From NCBI GenBank assembly GCA_016871655.1, contig VHCR01000103.1:1-5662 (forward strand): a stretch of DNA of 5,662 nucleotides. The letters are read 5' to 3'. Origin of the DNA: Verrucomicrobiota bacterium (lineage in GTDB: Bacteria > Verrucomicrobiota > Verrucomicrobiia > Chthoniobacterales > UBA6821). The notes below the pieces were generated by a model that was not told the origin of the DNA, did not search any database, and worked only from the letters and a program-made list of their open reading frames with translations. Position numbers and translations under genes: made by a program. Positions 1-5,662 of this stretch are shown here, in pieces (the first letter of the stretch is position 1; every line of letters begins with the position of its first letter).

Positions 1-1750
1 TGGGACTTGATGGAATAATTTTCCCTTCTCGCAGCCAGGCTCCTATCGGCATGCCAAAACCTTTTTTCTTGCGATAGATGATGTCAGTAGGCAGTACCGA
101 TTCTAAGGCTTTTTTCAAAATCCATTTCGTGGTCCCATTCCGAAACTTCACCGTGTGAGGCAAGCGCCGAGCGAAATCAACAACCTCAATATCTAAAAAA
201 GGGGATCGTGCCTCCAGTGAATGAAGCATGCTCGCGCGATCGACCTTGGCTAAGATATCATCTTTCAAATAGAGTCGCGTGAAAAATTGAAGCGCTCGAT
301 CTACAGGATCGGCATGAACTCCCGCCGATTTCCAAGCTTCTATCGCCTCGCTATAAATTTCCTCTGGTGAATTTTTGTCACCAAAATAATCATTAACTTC
401 GTGCAGGTCGAGCGGCCCCATCCAAACAGGCATCCAGAGTGGTTCCGAAAAAGAGAGTCCTTTCAAAAAGCGTTTGATTTTAAAATCAAAACTGATGTTG
501 CGATGAGAGACTGGAAGACGGCTTGCTAGCAAGCAGAGAGCAGGATGAAGCTTTTTAGAAATAATTTTTGAATAAAATTCTGCAGCCTGCAATGCGTTAA
601 ACGGATCGTAACCAGCAAAAAGCTCATCTCCTCCATCCCCTCCCAGAGCCACCGTGACATGACGTCGAGCAAAACCAGAGAGAAGCCACGTTGGCAAGAT
701 AGAGCTATCTGCAATCGGCTCATCGAGTCTGCTCAAAAGTTCTGGCAATAGACGAGCCGCCGTTTCTAAATCTAAAATTTCTTCATGCTGATCACACCCA
801 ATATAAGCGGCCATGCGTCGCGCATAAGTCAGTTCATCGAATGAGGAATCGGTAAACCCAATGCTAAAAGTTTGGAGCTGTCCTGCAGGAAGATGTCGTG
901 AAGCCAGCGCAGCAATGGCTGAAGAATCAATCCCTCCACTTAAAAAAACTCCGACGGGCACATCCGAAATCAAACGTCGCTTCACCGCACGATCCAACAC
1001 CTCAACAAGCTCTTCACACCAAGCTTTGCCTCCATCAGCTGGAAGATCAGCCTGACATGGATCTAATTGATATTCCCAATAGCGCTCGACGCGCCATGTT
1101 CGTTTTTGAAGATCTAATTTTCCAAAACAACCTCCGGGAAGTTTGTAAACGCCTTCGATCGGAGAATAAGGTTCCGGAATATAGCCGTAAGCAAAATATT
1201 TTTTAAGCGCTAAGCTTGATTCTTTCTGCGATGCAAACGGATCCTTCAACAAAGCCCGCAGCTCCGAAGCAAAAGCAAAATGAAACTCTTTCTCTCCCTG
1301 CCATTGAAAATAGTAGAGCGGCTTTTTTCCAAATCGATCACGCGCTAAAAAAACCTGCTGCTTCTCTCGATCATAGATCGCAAAAGCCCACATCCCATTA
1401 AGTTTGTTCAGCATTCCCTCACCCCATGCACGGTAACCATAAAGCAACACCTCCGTATCGGAATGATCAGTTTGAAATTGATATCCCTTTGCAACCAGCT
1501 CTGCACGGAGCTCCACATGATTATAAATTTCACCATTGAAAACAATCGTCAAACCTCCATCAGCCGTCGCCATCGGTTGGTGTCCAGCAACAAGATCTAG
1601 GATTGAAAGACGTCGATGCCCAAAGTGAACTCCTTTTTCCTGATCAATAAAGAAACCTTCATCGTCAGGACCACGATGCGCGAGTGCCCGCGTCATCTTC
1701 ACGAGCCCTTCTCGATCCCCAGAGCCTATGAAACCAGCGATGCCGCACAT
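1..1750 (-). CDS. asnB: Asparagine synthetase, glutamine-hydrolysing (C-terminus beyond left edge)
   Basis: Converts aspartate, glutamine and ATP to asparagine and glutamate in the cytoplasm; relatives in glycan loci may amidate other carboxylates. The frame is open for 583 codons from ATG 1750 to the window edge, with no internal stop or frameshift. The start is fixed by Cys2, which becomes the N-terminal nucleophile of class II glutamine amidotransferases. Glutaminase motifs: HRGPDDEG (25-32), GHRRLSI (44-50), NGEIYN (72-77) and Asp98 in SDTE. ARDRFGKKPLYY follows before the synthetase half. Synthetase motifs: PP-loop SGGIDSS (271-277), GGDGGDE (370-376) and KVDRAS (502-507), followed by SLEARSPFLD. 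The family is usually about 600-650 residues, so only a short C-terminal tail should be missing. It is third in a minus-strand row, 63 bp after the sulfotransferase. A 7-bp tandem repeat ends 9 nt before the ATG and no Shine-Dalgarno sequence is visible. Family assignment is secure; whether it makes free asparagine or amidates a sugar acid is not known. Confidence 0.95.
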   Translation of the reverse strand, partial: MCGIAGFIGSGDREGLVKMTRALAHRGPDDEGFFIDQEKGVHFGHRRLSILDLVAGHQPMATADGGLTIVFNGEIYNHVELRAELVAKGYQFQTDHSDTEVLLYGYRAWGEGMLNKLNGMWAFAIYDREKQQVFLARDRFGKKPLYYFQWQGEKEFHFAFASELRALLKDPFASQKESSLALKKYFAYGYIPEPYSPIEGVYKLPGGCFGKLDLQKRTWRVERYWEYQLDPCQADLPADGGKAWCEELVEVLDRAVKRRLISDVPVGVFLSGGIDSSAIAALASRHLPAGQLQTFSIGFTDSSFDELTYARRMAAYIGCDQHEEILDLETAARLLPELLSRLDEPIADSSILPTWLLSGFARRHVTVALGGDGGDELFAGYDPFNALQAAEFYSKIISKKLHPALCLLASRLPVSHRNISFDFKIKRFLKGLSFSEPLWMPVWMGPLDLHEVNDYFGDKNSPEEIYSEAIEAWKSAGVHADPVDRALQFFTRLYLKDDILAKVDRASMLHSLEARSPFLDIEVVDFARRLPHTVKFRNGTTKWILKKALESVLPTDIIYRKKKGFGMPIGAWLREGKIIPSSP

Positions 1751-1759
1751 GGGAAAAGT

Positions 1760-1787
1760 CTGAAGGCTAAAGGCTGAAGGCTGAAGG
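1760..1787 (-). repeat. Four-copy 7-bp tandem repeat in the asnB leader
   Basis: Plus-strand units are CTGAAGG, CTAAAGG, CTGAAGG, CTGAAGG; one unit differs by one base. On the coding strand of asnB the unit reads CCTTCAG, and the array ends 9 nt before the ATG. It occupies nearly half of the 63-bp gap between the sulfotransferase stop and the asnB start. The same unit occurs at 3742-3762 in the same orientation relative to the downstream gene. It resembles the heptameric short tandem repeats known in some bacterial genomes. No function can be read from the sequence. Confidence 0.85.
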
Positions 1788-1813
1788 AAAAACCTATGTA
1801 TCTCTTCATGGGA

Positions 1814-2743
1814 TTAGGATTGGGTTTCACAACGTGCTAATTGATCTCTCAACTCTACATTAGCATCTACTAATTTTGCGATCGTGAATTCATGCATTTC
1901 GAGCATTTTTAAAAGTCCTTGAACTGATGAAAACGTTTTCATCCACTTTTTAAGTGGCCTCTCTAAATCGTGAAATGATTTTTGATCTCGAGCGACTAAA
2001 AGGAGTTCGTCATACATGTTAACGGTCAGCTTTAAACACAAATCGTCATTATCAAAGTGATAGTCTGAAAAAAAATGATGTCTTAATGAAGGATCAATAA
2101 AATAATCCGTGTAATTTTTCAATCGGTCTTCATCAATTTTTAAATTTAATTCCACAGCCACTCGCTCCATTTGTCGGGAAGGATTTCCAATCAGTTCATC
2201 ATAATCAACAAGAATACGCTGATAGCCTTCGGAGTAAATCAGGGAAGTCAACATCGATGAGGCCCAGATCCAAAATGATTTTTCTTGCAGATCTTCGAAA
2301 CTGCACTCTACCGAATTCGCCACGCTGATGGGATTTCTCAAAGCGATCACAATACTGAGAGAAAGTTGCAGATGATCACAAATTGTTTTCCAAAAAGGAA
2401 TGAGGATGGAAGAGGTCGGAACTTTAACAGCGAAGGGCTGGCCTGGAGGTATTTTTTTAAGCAACAGCTGAGCTGCTCTCTGGGCATAATCGCTCTGAAG
2501 CAAATGAATTTTTTCCTTTTCCGTAAGAGGAAGAATCCTGCGAGCACGATTTCGAGAAGAGGCTATGAGCATTTCACGGTTCAGTTCGTGAAAGTCCCAA
2601 TCCTCCCAATATCCTTTTTTATTGAATTCATTCGGAGGCATCAAATGATCCCCCAATGAAACTCCCATCACTTCGAGCCCTTTAGTTAAAGCGCTCGTTC
2701 CACTGCGCTTCATGCCAAGAACTAAAATGAGGTGTTTGTTCAT
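1814..2743 (-). CDS. Sulfotransferase family protein (PAPS-dependent type)
   Basis: Probably transfers sulfate from 3'-phosphoadenosine-5'-phosphosulfate to an acceptor; with a glycosyltransferase upstream, a glycan or lipid-linked sugar is likely. The 309-residue protein starts with a beta strand running into the 5'-phosphosulfate loop GMKRSGTSAL (10-19). A GYWED segment (44-48) is typical of bacterial members. The 3'-phosphate site is ALRNPISVANS (134-144, with Arg136 and Ser144), and VDYDELIGNP (179-188) matches the family's core strand-loop. AVKVPTSS (105-112) may take the place of the usual acceptor-side KDP/KxP stretch. The last 35 residues look like a short coiled coil. There is no signal peptide or membrane segment, so it should act in the cytoplasm. 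The ATG overlaps the stop of the preceding glycosyltransferase as ATGA, which suggests translational coupling. Part of the gene is AT-rich (27.5% G+C over 2041-2160), lower than sampled stretches of its neighbours. The acceptor is unknown. Confidence 0.87.
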   Translation of the reverse strand: MNKHLILVLGMKRSGTSALTKGLEVMGVSLGDHLMPPNEFNKKGYWEDWDFHELNREMLIASSRNRARRILPLTEKEKIHLLQSDYAQRAAQLLLKKIPPGQPFAVKVPTSSILIPFWKTICDHLQLSLSIVIALRNPISVANSVECSFEDLQEKSFWIWASSMLTSLIYSEGYQRILVDYDELIGNPSRQMERVAVELNLKIDEDRLKNYTDYFIDPSLRHHFFSDYHFDNDDLCLKLTVNMYDELLLVARDQKSFHDLERPLKKWMKTFSSVQGLLKMLEMHEFTIAKLVDANVELRDQLARCETQS

Positions 2744-3684
2744 TTCAAAATATTTTTCGTCTCCCTCACTAAATAAATCGACTTTCCTTGCGATTCATAA
2801 AAAGTGCGCGTCGTCATCTCTGCAAGCAAACCCATCAGGAAACTCATCACGCCCATGAGAAAGGTAAAGACCGTTAGGAGTGGAAGCGGCGTAGTGATGA
2901 ATGGCTTGTGCGCTAGCAATAAAAGGAGAACAGCCCAGAGAGCAAAACCAACACTCGCAGCCAAACTCATCAATCCACAAGCCCCAAAAACATACATTGG
3001 CTTTTGTGCATGCCGGTCCAAAAATTTGACGACCATCAAATCGAGAATGACTTTAAGCACACGCTCAAGACCATATTTGGAATGGCCGGTCGTCCTTGCA
3101 AAATGATTCACCGGCAATTCCGTAATCCGAGCTCCATGCCATTTTGTATAGATCGGAAGAAAGCGATGCATTTCGCCATAGAGCCTCACTCCTTCAATAA
3201 CATCACGTCGATAGGCTTTGAGTGAACAACCAAAGTCATGCAGTCTTACTCCTGAGATGAAAGAAATTAATTTATTGGCCATCATGCTGGGAATATTTCT
3301 CTGCAAGGCGCTATCTTGTCGATCACGTCGCCACCCAGAACAGACATCATAGCCTTCATCAAGCTTGGCTAACATCCGTGGAATATCTTCCGGATCATTT
3401 TGGTAATCACCATCCATCGGAATAATTACCTCTCCAGATGCAAAGTCAAAACCTGCCATCATTGCTGCCGTCTGCCCAAAATTGCGACGGAAGTGAATGA
3501 TTTTCGCTTGAGGATAAGCTGCTGCAAGTTGATTAAGAACCTCAGCACTTCCATCCTGACTTCCATCATTGACAAAAATGACTTCGTACGGTTTTCCAAG
3601 CCGATCCATCACTTCACGAATCTTTGTAAAAAGGGGCGTGATCGCTTCGTGCTCGTTATAAATAGGAATGGTAATCGAAATCAT
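2740..3684 (-). CDS. Family 2 glycosyltransferase, polyprenyl-phosphate sugar transferase type (GtrB/ArnC/DPM1-like)
   Basis: Probably moves a sugar from a nucleotide donor to undecaprenyl phosphate at the inner face of the membrane, giving a lipid-linked sugar for glycan assembly or modification. From Met 3684 the protein has 314 residues. It has a GT-A fold start (ITIPIYNE), VNDGSQDGS (38-46), the metal-binding stretch MDGDYQNDPED (90-100), GCSLKAYRRDV (152-162) and RTTGHSKYG (197-205). Two membrane helices follow (about 230-257 and 268-289), then a short tail, as usual for GtrB/ArnC-like enzymes. An in-frame ATG at 3786 would add 34 residues. I reject it because that stretch is mostly translated 7-bp and 9-bp repeat DNA and the conserved fold begins at MISITIPIYNE. 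Neither start has a Shine-Dalgarno sequence. It is first in the minus-strand unit, its TGA overlaps the sulfotransferase ATG, and it is divergent from uvrC. The donor sugar is not readable. Confidence 0.93.
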   Translation of the reverse strand: MISITIPIYNEHEAITPLFTKIREVMDRLGKPYEVIFVNDGSQDGSAEVLNQLAAAYPQAKIIHFRRNFGQTAAMMAGFDFASGEVIIPMDGDYQNDPEDIPRMLAKLDEGYDVCSGWRRDRQDSALQRNIPSMMANKLISFISGVRLHDFGCSLKAYRRDVIEGVRLYGEMHRFLPIYTKWHGARITELPVNHFARTTGHSKYGLERVLKVILDLMVVKFLDRHAQKPMYVFGACGLMSLAASVGFALWAVLLLLLAHKPFITTPLPLLTVFTFLMGVMSFLMGLLAEMTTRTFYESQGKSIYLVRETKNILK

Positions 3685-3702
3685 CGTGAAAAGAAAAAAA
3701 CA

Positions 3703-3735
3703 TTTAACCGCAAAGAGCGCAAAGAACGCAAAGAA
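3703..3735 (-). repeat. 9-bp tandem repeat array, glycosyltransferase side
   Basis: On the minus strand this is three TTTGCG-centred units spaced 9 bp apart (TTCTTTGCG, TTCTTTGCG, CTCTTTGCG) ending in GTTAAA. It ends 18 nt before the chosen glycosyltransferase start (3684). With 3875-3907 it forms an inverted repeat matching at 29 of 33 positions. Repeats of this CAAAG-rich type are, from memory, frequent in intergenic DNA of environmental bacteria; their function is unknown. Confidence 0.85.
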
Positions 3736-3741
3736 AAAAGA

Positions 3742-3762
3742 CTGAAGGCTGAAGGCTGAAGA
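3742..3762 (-). repeat. Three-copy 7-bp tandem repeat in the glycosyltransferase leader
   Basis: Plus-strand units are CTGAAGG, CTGAAGG, CTGAAGA. It is the same heptamer as at 1760-1787. On the minus strand it lies directly upstream of the 9-bp array, so the order towards the glycosyltransferase is heptamers, nonamers, GGTTAAA, start codon. It falls within the region that a start at 3786 would translate. Confidence 0.85.
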
Positions 3763-3804
3763 GTAAAAGTTTTTCATAAGTCCCATTTGTTTTTGAAGCG
3801 GAGA

Positions 3805-3833
3805 ATTATTAAAATCATGAAAGCAAACTTAAA
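3805..3833 (-). promoter_or_regulatory. Possible sigma70-type promoter for the glycosyltransferase operon
   Basis: On the minus strand, TTTAAG (3833-3828) and AATAAT (3810-3805) are separated by 17 bp. The -10 matches the consensus at 5 of 6 positions, but the -35 at only 3 of 6. It lies in the AT-rich middle of the divergent region, and its predicted transcript start would be upstream of both possible glycosyltransferase starts. In such AT-rich DNA a match of this quality can arise by chance. I saw no convincing promoter for uvrC. Confidence 0.2.
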
Positions 3834-3874
3834 TAATTTGCTCGTGAAATTTTTTGCGTTTAGCCTTTCAAAAA

Positions 3875-3907
3875 TTCTTTGCTCTCTTTGCATTCTTTGC
3901 GGTTAAA
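3875..3907 (+). repeat. 9-bp tandem repeat array, uvrC side
   Basis: On the plus strand this is TTCTTTGCT, CTCTTTGCA, TTCTTTGCG followed by GTTAAA, ending 13 nt before the uvrC ATG. It is the inverted counterpart of 3703-3735, with four mismatches in 33 bp. A degenerate heptamer-like stretch (TAGCCTTTCA, 3861-3870) lies upstream of it, so the composite order matches that on the glycosyltransferase side. A T-rich tract follows both copies. Confidence 0.85.
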
Positions 3908-3920
3908 TTTTTCCCATTAG

Positions 3921-5468
3921 ATGTCTCCACCAAAACAAAACCTTCTTGCCAAACTCCGTGAGGTGCCCCATCAGCCGGGCGTTTACGTGATGCGGGATCG
4001 TTTTCATCGGATCATCTATGTTGGAAAAGCTCGTGATTTGCGCAAAAGGTTGGCTCATTATTTCACTCCTTCTCGGTTGACGCGTGCTGATTTAAAAACA
4101 CGAGCACTGATCGAAAGTATTCACGATTTTGAATATCACCTCGTTAAAAGTGATGCCGAAGCGATTTTGTACGAAGGCAAGCTCATCAAAGAATGGCGCC
4201 CGAAATACAACATCAGCTTTCGGGATGACAAGCGATTTCTTCTTGTTCGGGTGAGATTAAGCGATCCGTTTCCACGCTTTGAATTAGTGCGACTTCGTAA
4301 AGAAGATGGCGCGCGCTATTTTGGTCCTTTTCCCAATGCGGGAGCCCTTCGCAGCACGTTGAAAACGATTACTAAAAAATTTGGTATACGCTCTTGTCGT
4401 CCTATTGAACCTACGGAAAAAGATTTCAAACATTGCCTCGATCATATTATTCAAAATTGTTCTGCTCCATGCGTCATGCGTGTTACGCGCGAGGAATATC
4501 AACAAAAGGTCTTAGACGCATGTACCTTTTTAGAAGGAAAATCACGCGCTATGATGGAGACCATAGAAGCTGAAATGCAGCAAGCAGCAGAACGTCTAGA
4601 TTTTGAAAAAGCAGCTTCCCTGCGTAATCTTCTCGTCAATTTAGAAGAAACAACAAGGCCGACTCGACGCTTCACACGCAAATCACTTCCTAACAGTATC
4701 AATCCAGAGGCTGATATTATCGAGCTCCAACAACTCCTACAACTCCCTCATGAACCACGTGTCATGGAATGTTTTGATATCTCCAATCTTTCCAATACGC
4801 ACTGTGTTGCCTCCATGGTCCAATTTCGCAATGGGGTTCCAGAGCGAAAAAATTACCGACGCTATCGCATCACCTCTACACAAGGACAAAATGATTTTGC
4901 CGCGATGGCTGAAGTGATACGTCGACGCTACTGCCGCATTCTTGGAGAAGCAGAACAGACTCACCAAGGAGATGAATCACAAGAATCGATTTCTGATTCT
5001 TTGCGTCGATCTTATGAAACTCAAGGAAAACGATCTCCTTTGCCTGATCTCATTATTGTCGATGGCGGCAAAGGCCAACTGAGCGTCGCCTGTCATGAAC
5101 TGCAAATTTTAGGTTTACACGATATTCCGACTATTGGTTTGGCCAAAGAGTTTGAAGAAATCTATCAACCTGGAGAAAGCTCTCCAATCAGGCTCCATAA
5201 AAATACTGGCGCCTTACGCCTTCTGCAACGTATCCGCGACGAGGCTCACCGTATTGCCAATGGTTACCACGAACTCCTACTCAAACGCCGTATTTCTGAA
5301 AGTGCTCTCGATATGATTTCTGGCATCAGTGAGTCCAAGAAAAAGTTCATCTTAAAAAACTTCGGTAGCGTCCGGCGCTTGAGTCAGACTAGTTTGGAGG
5401 AGCTAGCAAGCCATCCTAAGATTGGCCTTAAACTAGCGCATCTTATTAAGAGTGTCATCCCTTCATAG
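3921..5468 (+). CDS. uvrC: UvrABC excinuclease subunit C, shortened form
   Basis: Cytoplasmic dual nuclease that cuts on both sides of a DNA lesion after UvrA and UvrB mark it. The 515-residue protein has an N-terminal GIY-YIG nuclease: GVY at 20-22, YVG at 33-35, Arg39, probable metal ligand Glu85, and RDDK at 101-104. Four cysteines (159, 172, 180, 184) match the spacing of the iron-sulfur ligands described in E. coli UvrC. The UVR motif that binds UvrB is at about 211-245. The RNase H-like 3'-side nuclease keeps Asp286 (MECFDIS), Asp325, Asp381 (VDGGKGQ) and His443 (RDEAH). Helix-hairpin-helix motifs occupy 464-513. Members are usually about 600 residues. Here some 115-120 residues between UVR and nuclease domain are absent, and about 28 are inserted at 341-370. 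The ATG directly follows an in-frame TAG, so no longer start exists and the next Met would cut into the GIY-YIG domain. There is no Shine-Dalgarno sequence, and the gene is divergent from the glycosyltransferase. Confidence 0.97.
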   Translation: MSPPKQNLLAKLREVPHQPGVYVMRDRFHRIIYVGKARDLRKRLAHYFTPSRLTRADLKTRALIESIHDFEYHLVKSDAEAILYEGKLIKEWRPKYNISFRDDKRFLLVRVRLSDPFPRFELVRLRKEDGARYFGPFPNAGALRSTLKTITKKFGIRSCRPIEPTEKDFKHCLDHIIQNCSAPCVMRVTREEYQQKVLDACTFLEGKSRAMMETIEAEMQQAAERLDFEKAASLRNLLVNLEETTRPTRRFTRKSLPNSINPEADIIELQQLLQLPHEPRVMECFDISNLSNTHCVASMVQFRNGVPERKNYRRYRITSTQGQNDFAAMAEVIRRRYCRILGEAEQTHQGDESQESISDSLRRSYETQGKRSPLPDLIIVDGGKGQLSVACHELQILGLHDIPTIGLAKEFEEIYQPGESSPIRLHKNTGALRLLQRIRDEAHRIANGYHELLLKRRISESALDMISGISESKKKFILKNFGSVRRLSQTSLEELASHPKIGLKLAHLIKSVIPS

Positions 5469-5544
5469 TCCAAAAACTTCATATTTTACGAAGTCCAACT
5501 TACTCATTCGATGAAGAAAGTGATTGTTATAGTGTATTAAATTG

Positions 5545-5574
5545 AAAAGGGCACGCGACAAGCTTGCTCTTTTT
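5545..5574 (+). terminator. Probable intrinsic terminator after uvrC
   Basis: AAAAGGGCA (5545-5553) can pair with TGCTCTTTT (5565-5573) as nine pairs with one G-U, around an 11-nt loop, and the 3' arm forms part of a T-run ending at 5574. It lies 76 nt after the uvrC stop on the same strand. The stem is AT-rich and the loop large, so its strength is uncertain. Confidence 0.4.
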
Positions 5575-5649
5575 CCTTAGAACTGCGTTCTCAGATCTCA
5601 CGTTATCTTCGGATAGCGCTTCGATCTTCGGCCTTGTTCTAAGAAAAAA
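5570..5649. repeat. Inverted repeat enclosing a hairpin-rich segment
   Basis: TTTTTCCTTAGAAC (5570-5583) and GTTCTAAGAAAAAA (5636-5649) are inverted copies with one mismatch in 14. The 52-bp interior contains a 7-pair stem (5601-5607 with 5612-5618, one G-U) capped by TTCG and closed by C-G when read on the plus strand. AGAAC (5579-5583) can instead pair with the nearer GTTCT (5587-5591) across a 3-nt loop. This could be a structured transcript end, a small RNA or the leader of the next gene. No known RNA family was recognised. The rest of the sequence after uvrC (5469-5662) shows no convincing gene. Confidence 0.4.
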
Positions 5650-5662
5650 TTTCAGCGCTTCT

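Noticed and set aside
861..1401. Three overlapping plus-strand ORFs opposite asnB
   Set aside because: They are antisense shadows of a continuous, motif-rich asnB frame and resemble no known protein.
2285..2659. 124-codon plus-strand ORF opposite the sulfotransferase
   Set aside because: The opposite strand encodes a coherent sulfotransferase with its binding loops; this frame shows no recognisable domain.
3400..3759. Plus-strand 119-codon ORF with a basic lysine/arginine/glutamate-rich end
   Set aside because: It is antisense to the glycosyltransferase, and its basic tail is just translated 9-bp and 7-bp repeat DNA.
1760..3907. CRISPR array explanation for the repeats
   Set aside because: The units are 7 and 9 bp in direct tandem without spacers, and no cas genes are present.
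5477..5495. ACTTC/GAAGT inverted repeat shortly after uvrC as a terminator
   Set aside because: It has only five base pairs around a 9-nt loop, with no T-run after it; the structure at 5545-5574 is a better candidate.
5527..5662. Minus-strand frame open from the right edge for about 45 codons, with a charged stretch KIEALSEDN
   Set aside because: The length is within chance expectation, no family was recognised, and it overlaps the likely terminator and the inverted repeat. It could be the tail of a gene beyond the edge, but the window cannot show that.

Overview
This is a bacterial chromosomal window of moderate G+C (low to mid 40s percent by eye). It holds four recognisable protein genes and a short, repeat-rich divergent intergenic region. 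No rRNA, tRNA, CRISPR array, transposase or phage gene was seen. The lineage cannot be fixed from the sequence. None of the four chosen starts has a clear Shine-Dalgarno sequence, UvrC is unusually short, and short tandem repeats sit between genes. These would fit an environmental lineage such as the PVC group (Verrucomicrobiota and relatives) or a similar little-cultured phylum, but that placement is a weak inference.

Left three quarters (minus strand, read right to left): a glycosyltransferase family 2 gene of the polyprenyl-phosphate sugar transferase type (start taken as 3684, stop at 2740) overlaps by 4 bp a PAPS-type sulfotransferase (2743-1814). After 63 bp comes a glutamine-hydrolysing asparagine synthetase/amidotransferase (1750 to beyond the left edge). 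The three genes look like one transcription unit. Each could act in building or decorating a surface glycan: lipid-linked sugar transfer, sulfation, and amide formation or asparagine supply.

Divergent region (about 3685-3920): it holds 9-bp tandem repeats near both start codons and 7-bp tandem repeats on the glycosyltransferase side. The two 9-bp arrays form a 33-bp imperfect inverted repeat (29/33 matches). The same 7-bp repeat recurs just upstream of the asparagine synthetase start. The repeats therefore lie in the same orientation, relative to the gene, in front of three of the four genes.

Right part (plus strand): uvrC (3921-5468), the nuclease subunit of nucleotide excision repair. All catalytic motifs and the four-cysteine cluster are present, but a block of roughly 115-120 residues between the UVR motif and the RNase H-like nuclease domain is missing. 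Downstream is a plausible terminator. It is followed by a short segment able to form several hairpins, one with a UUCG tetraloop, up to the window edge.
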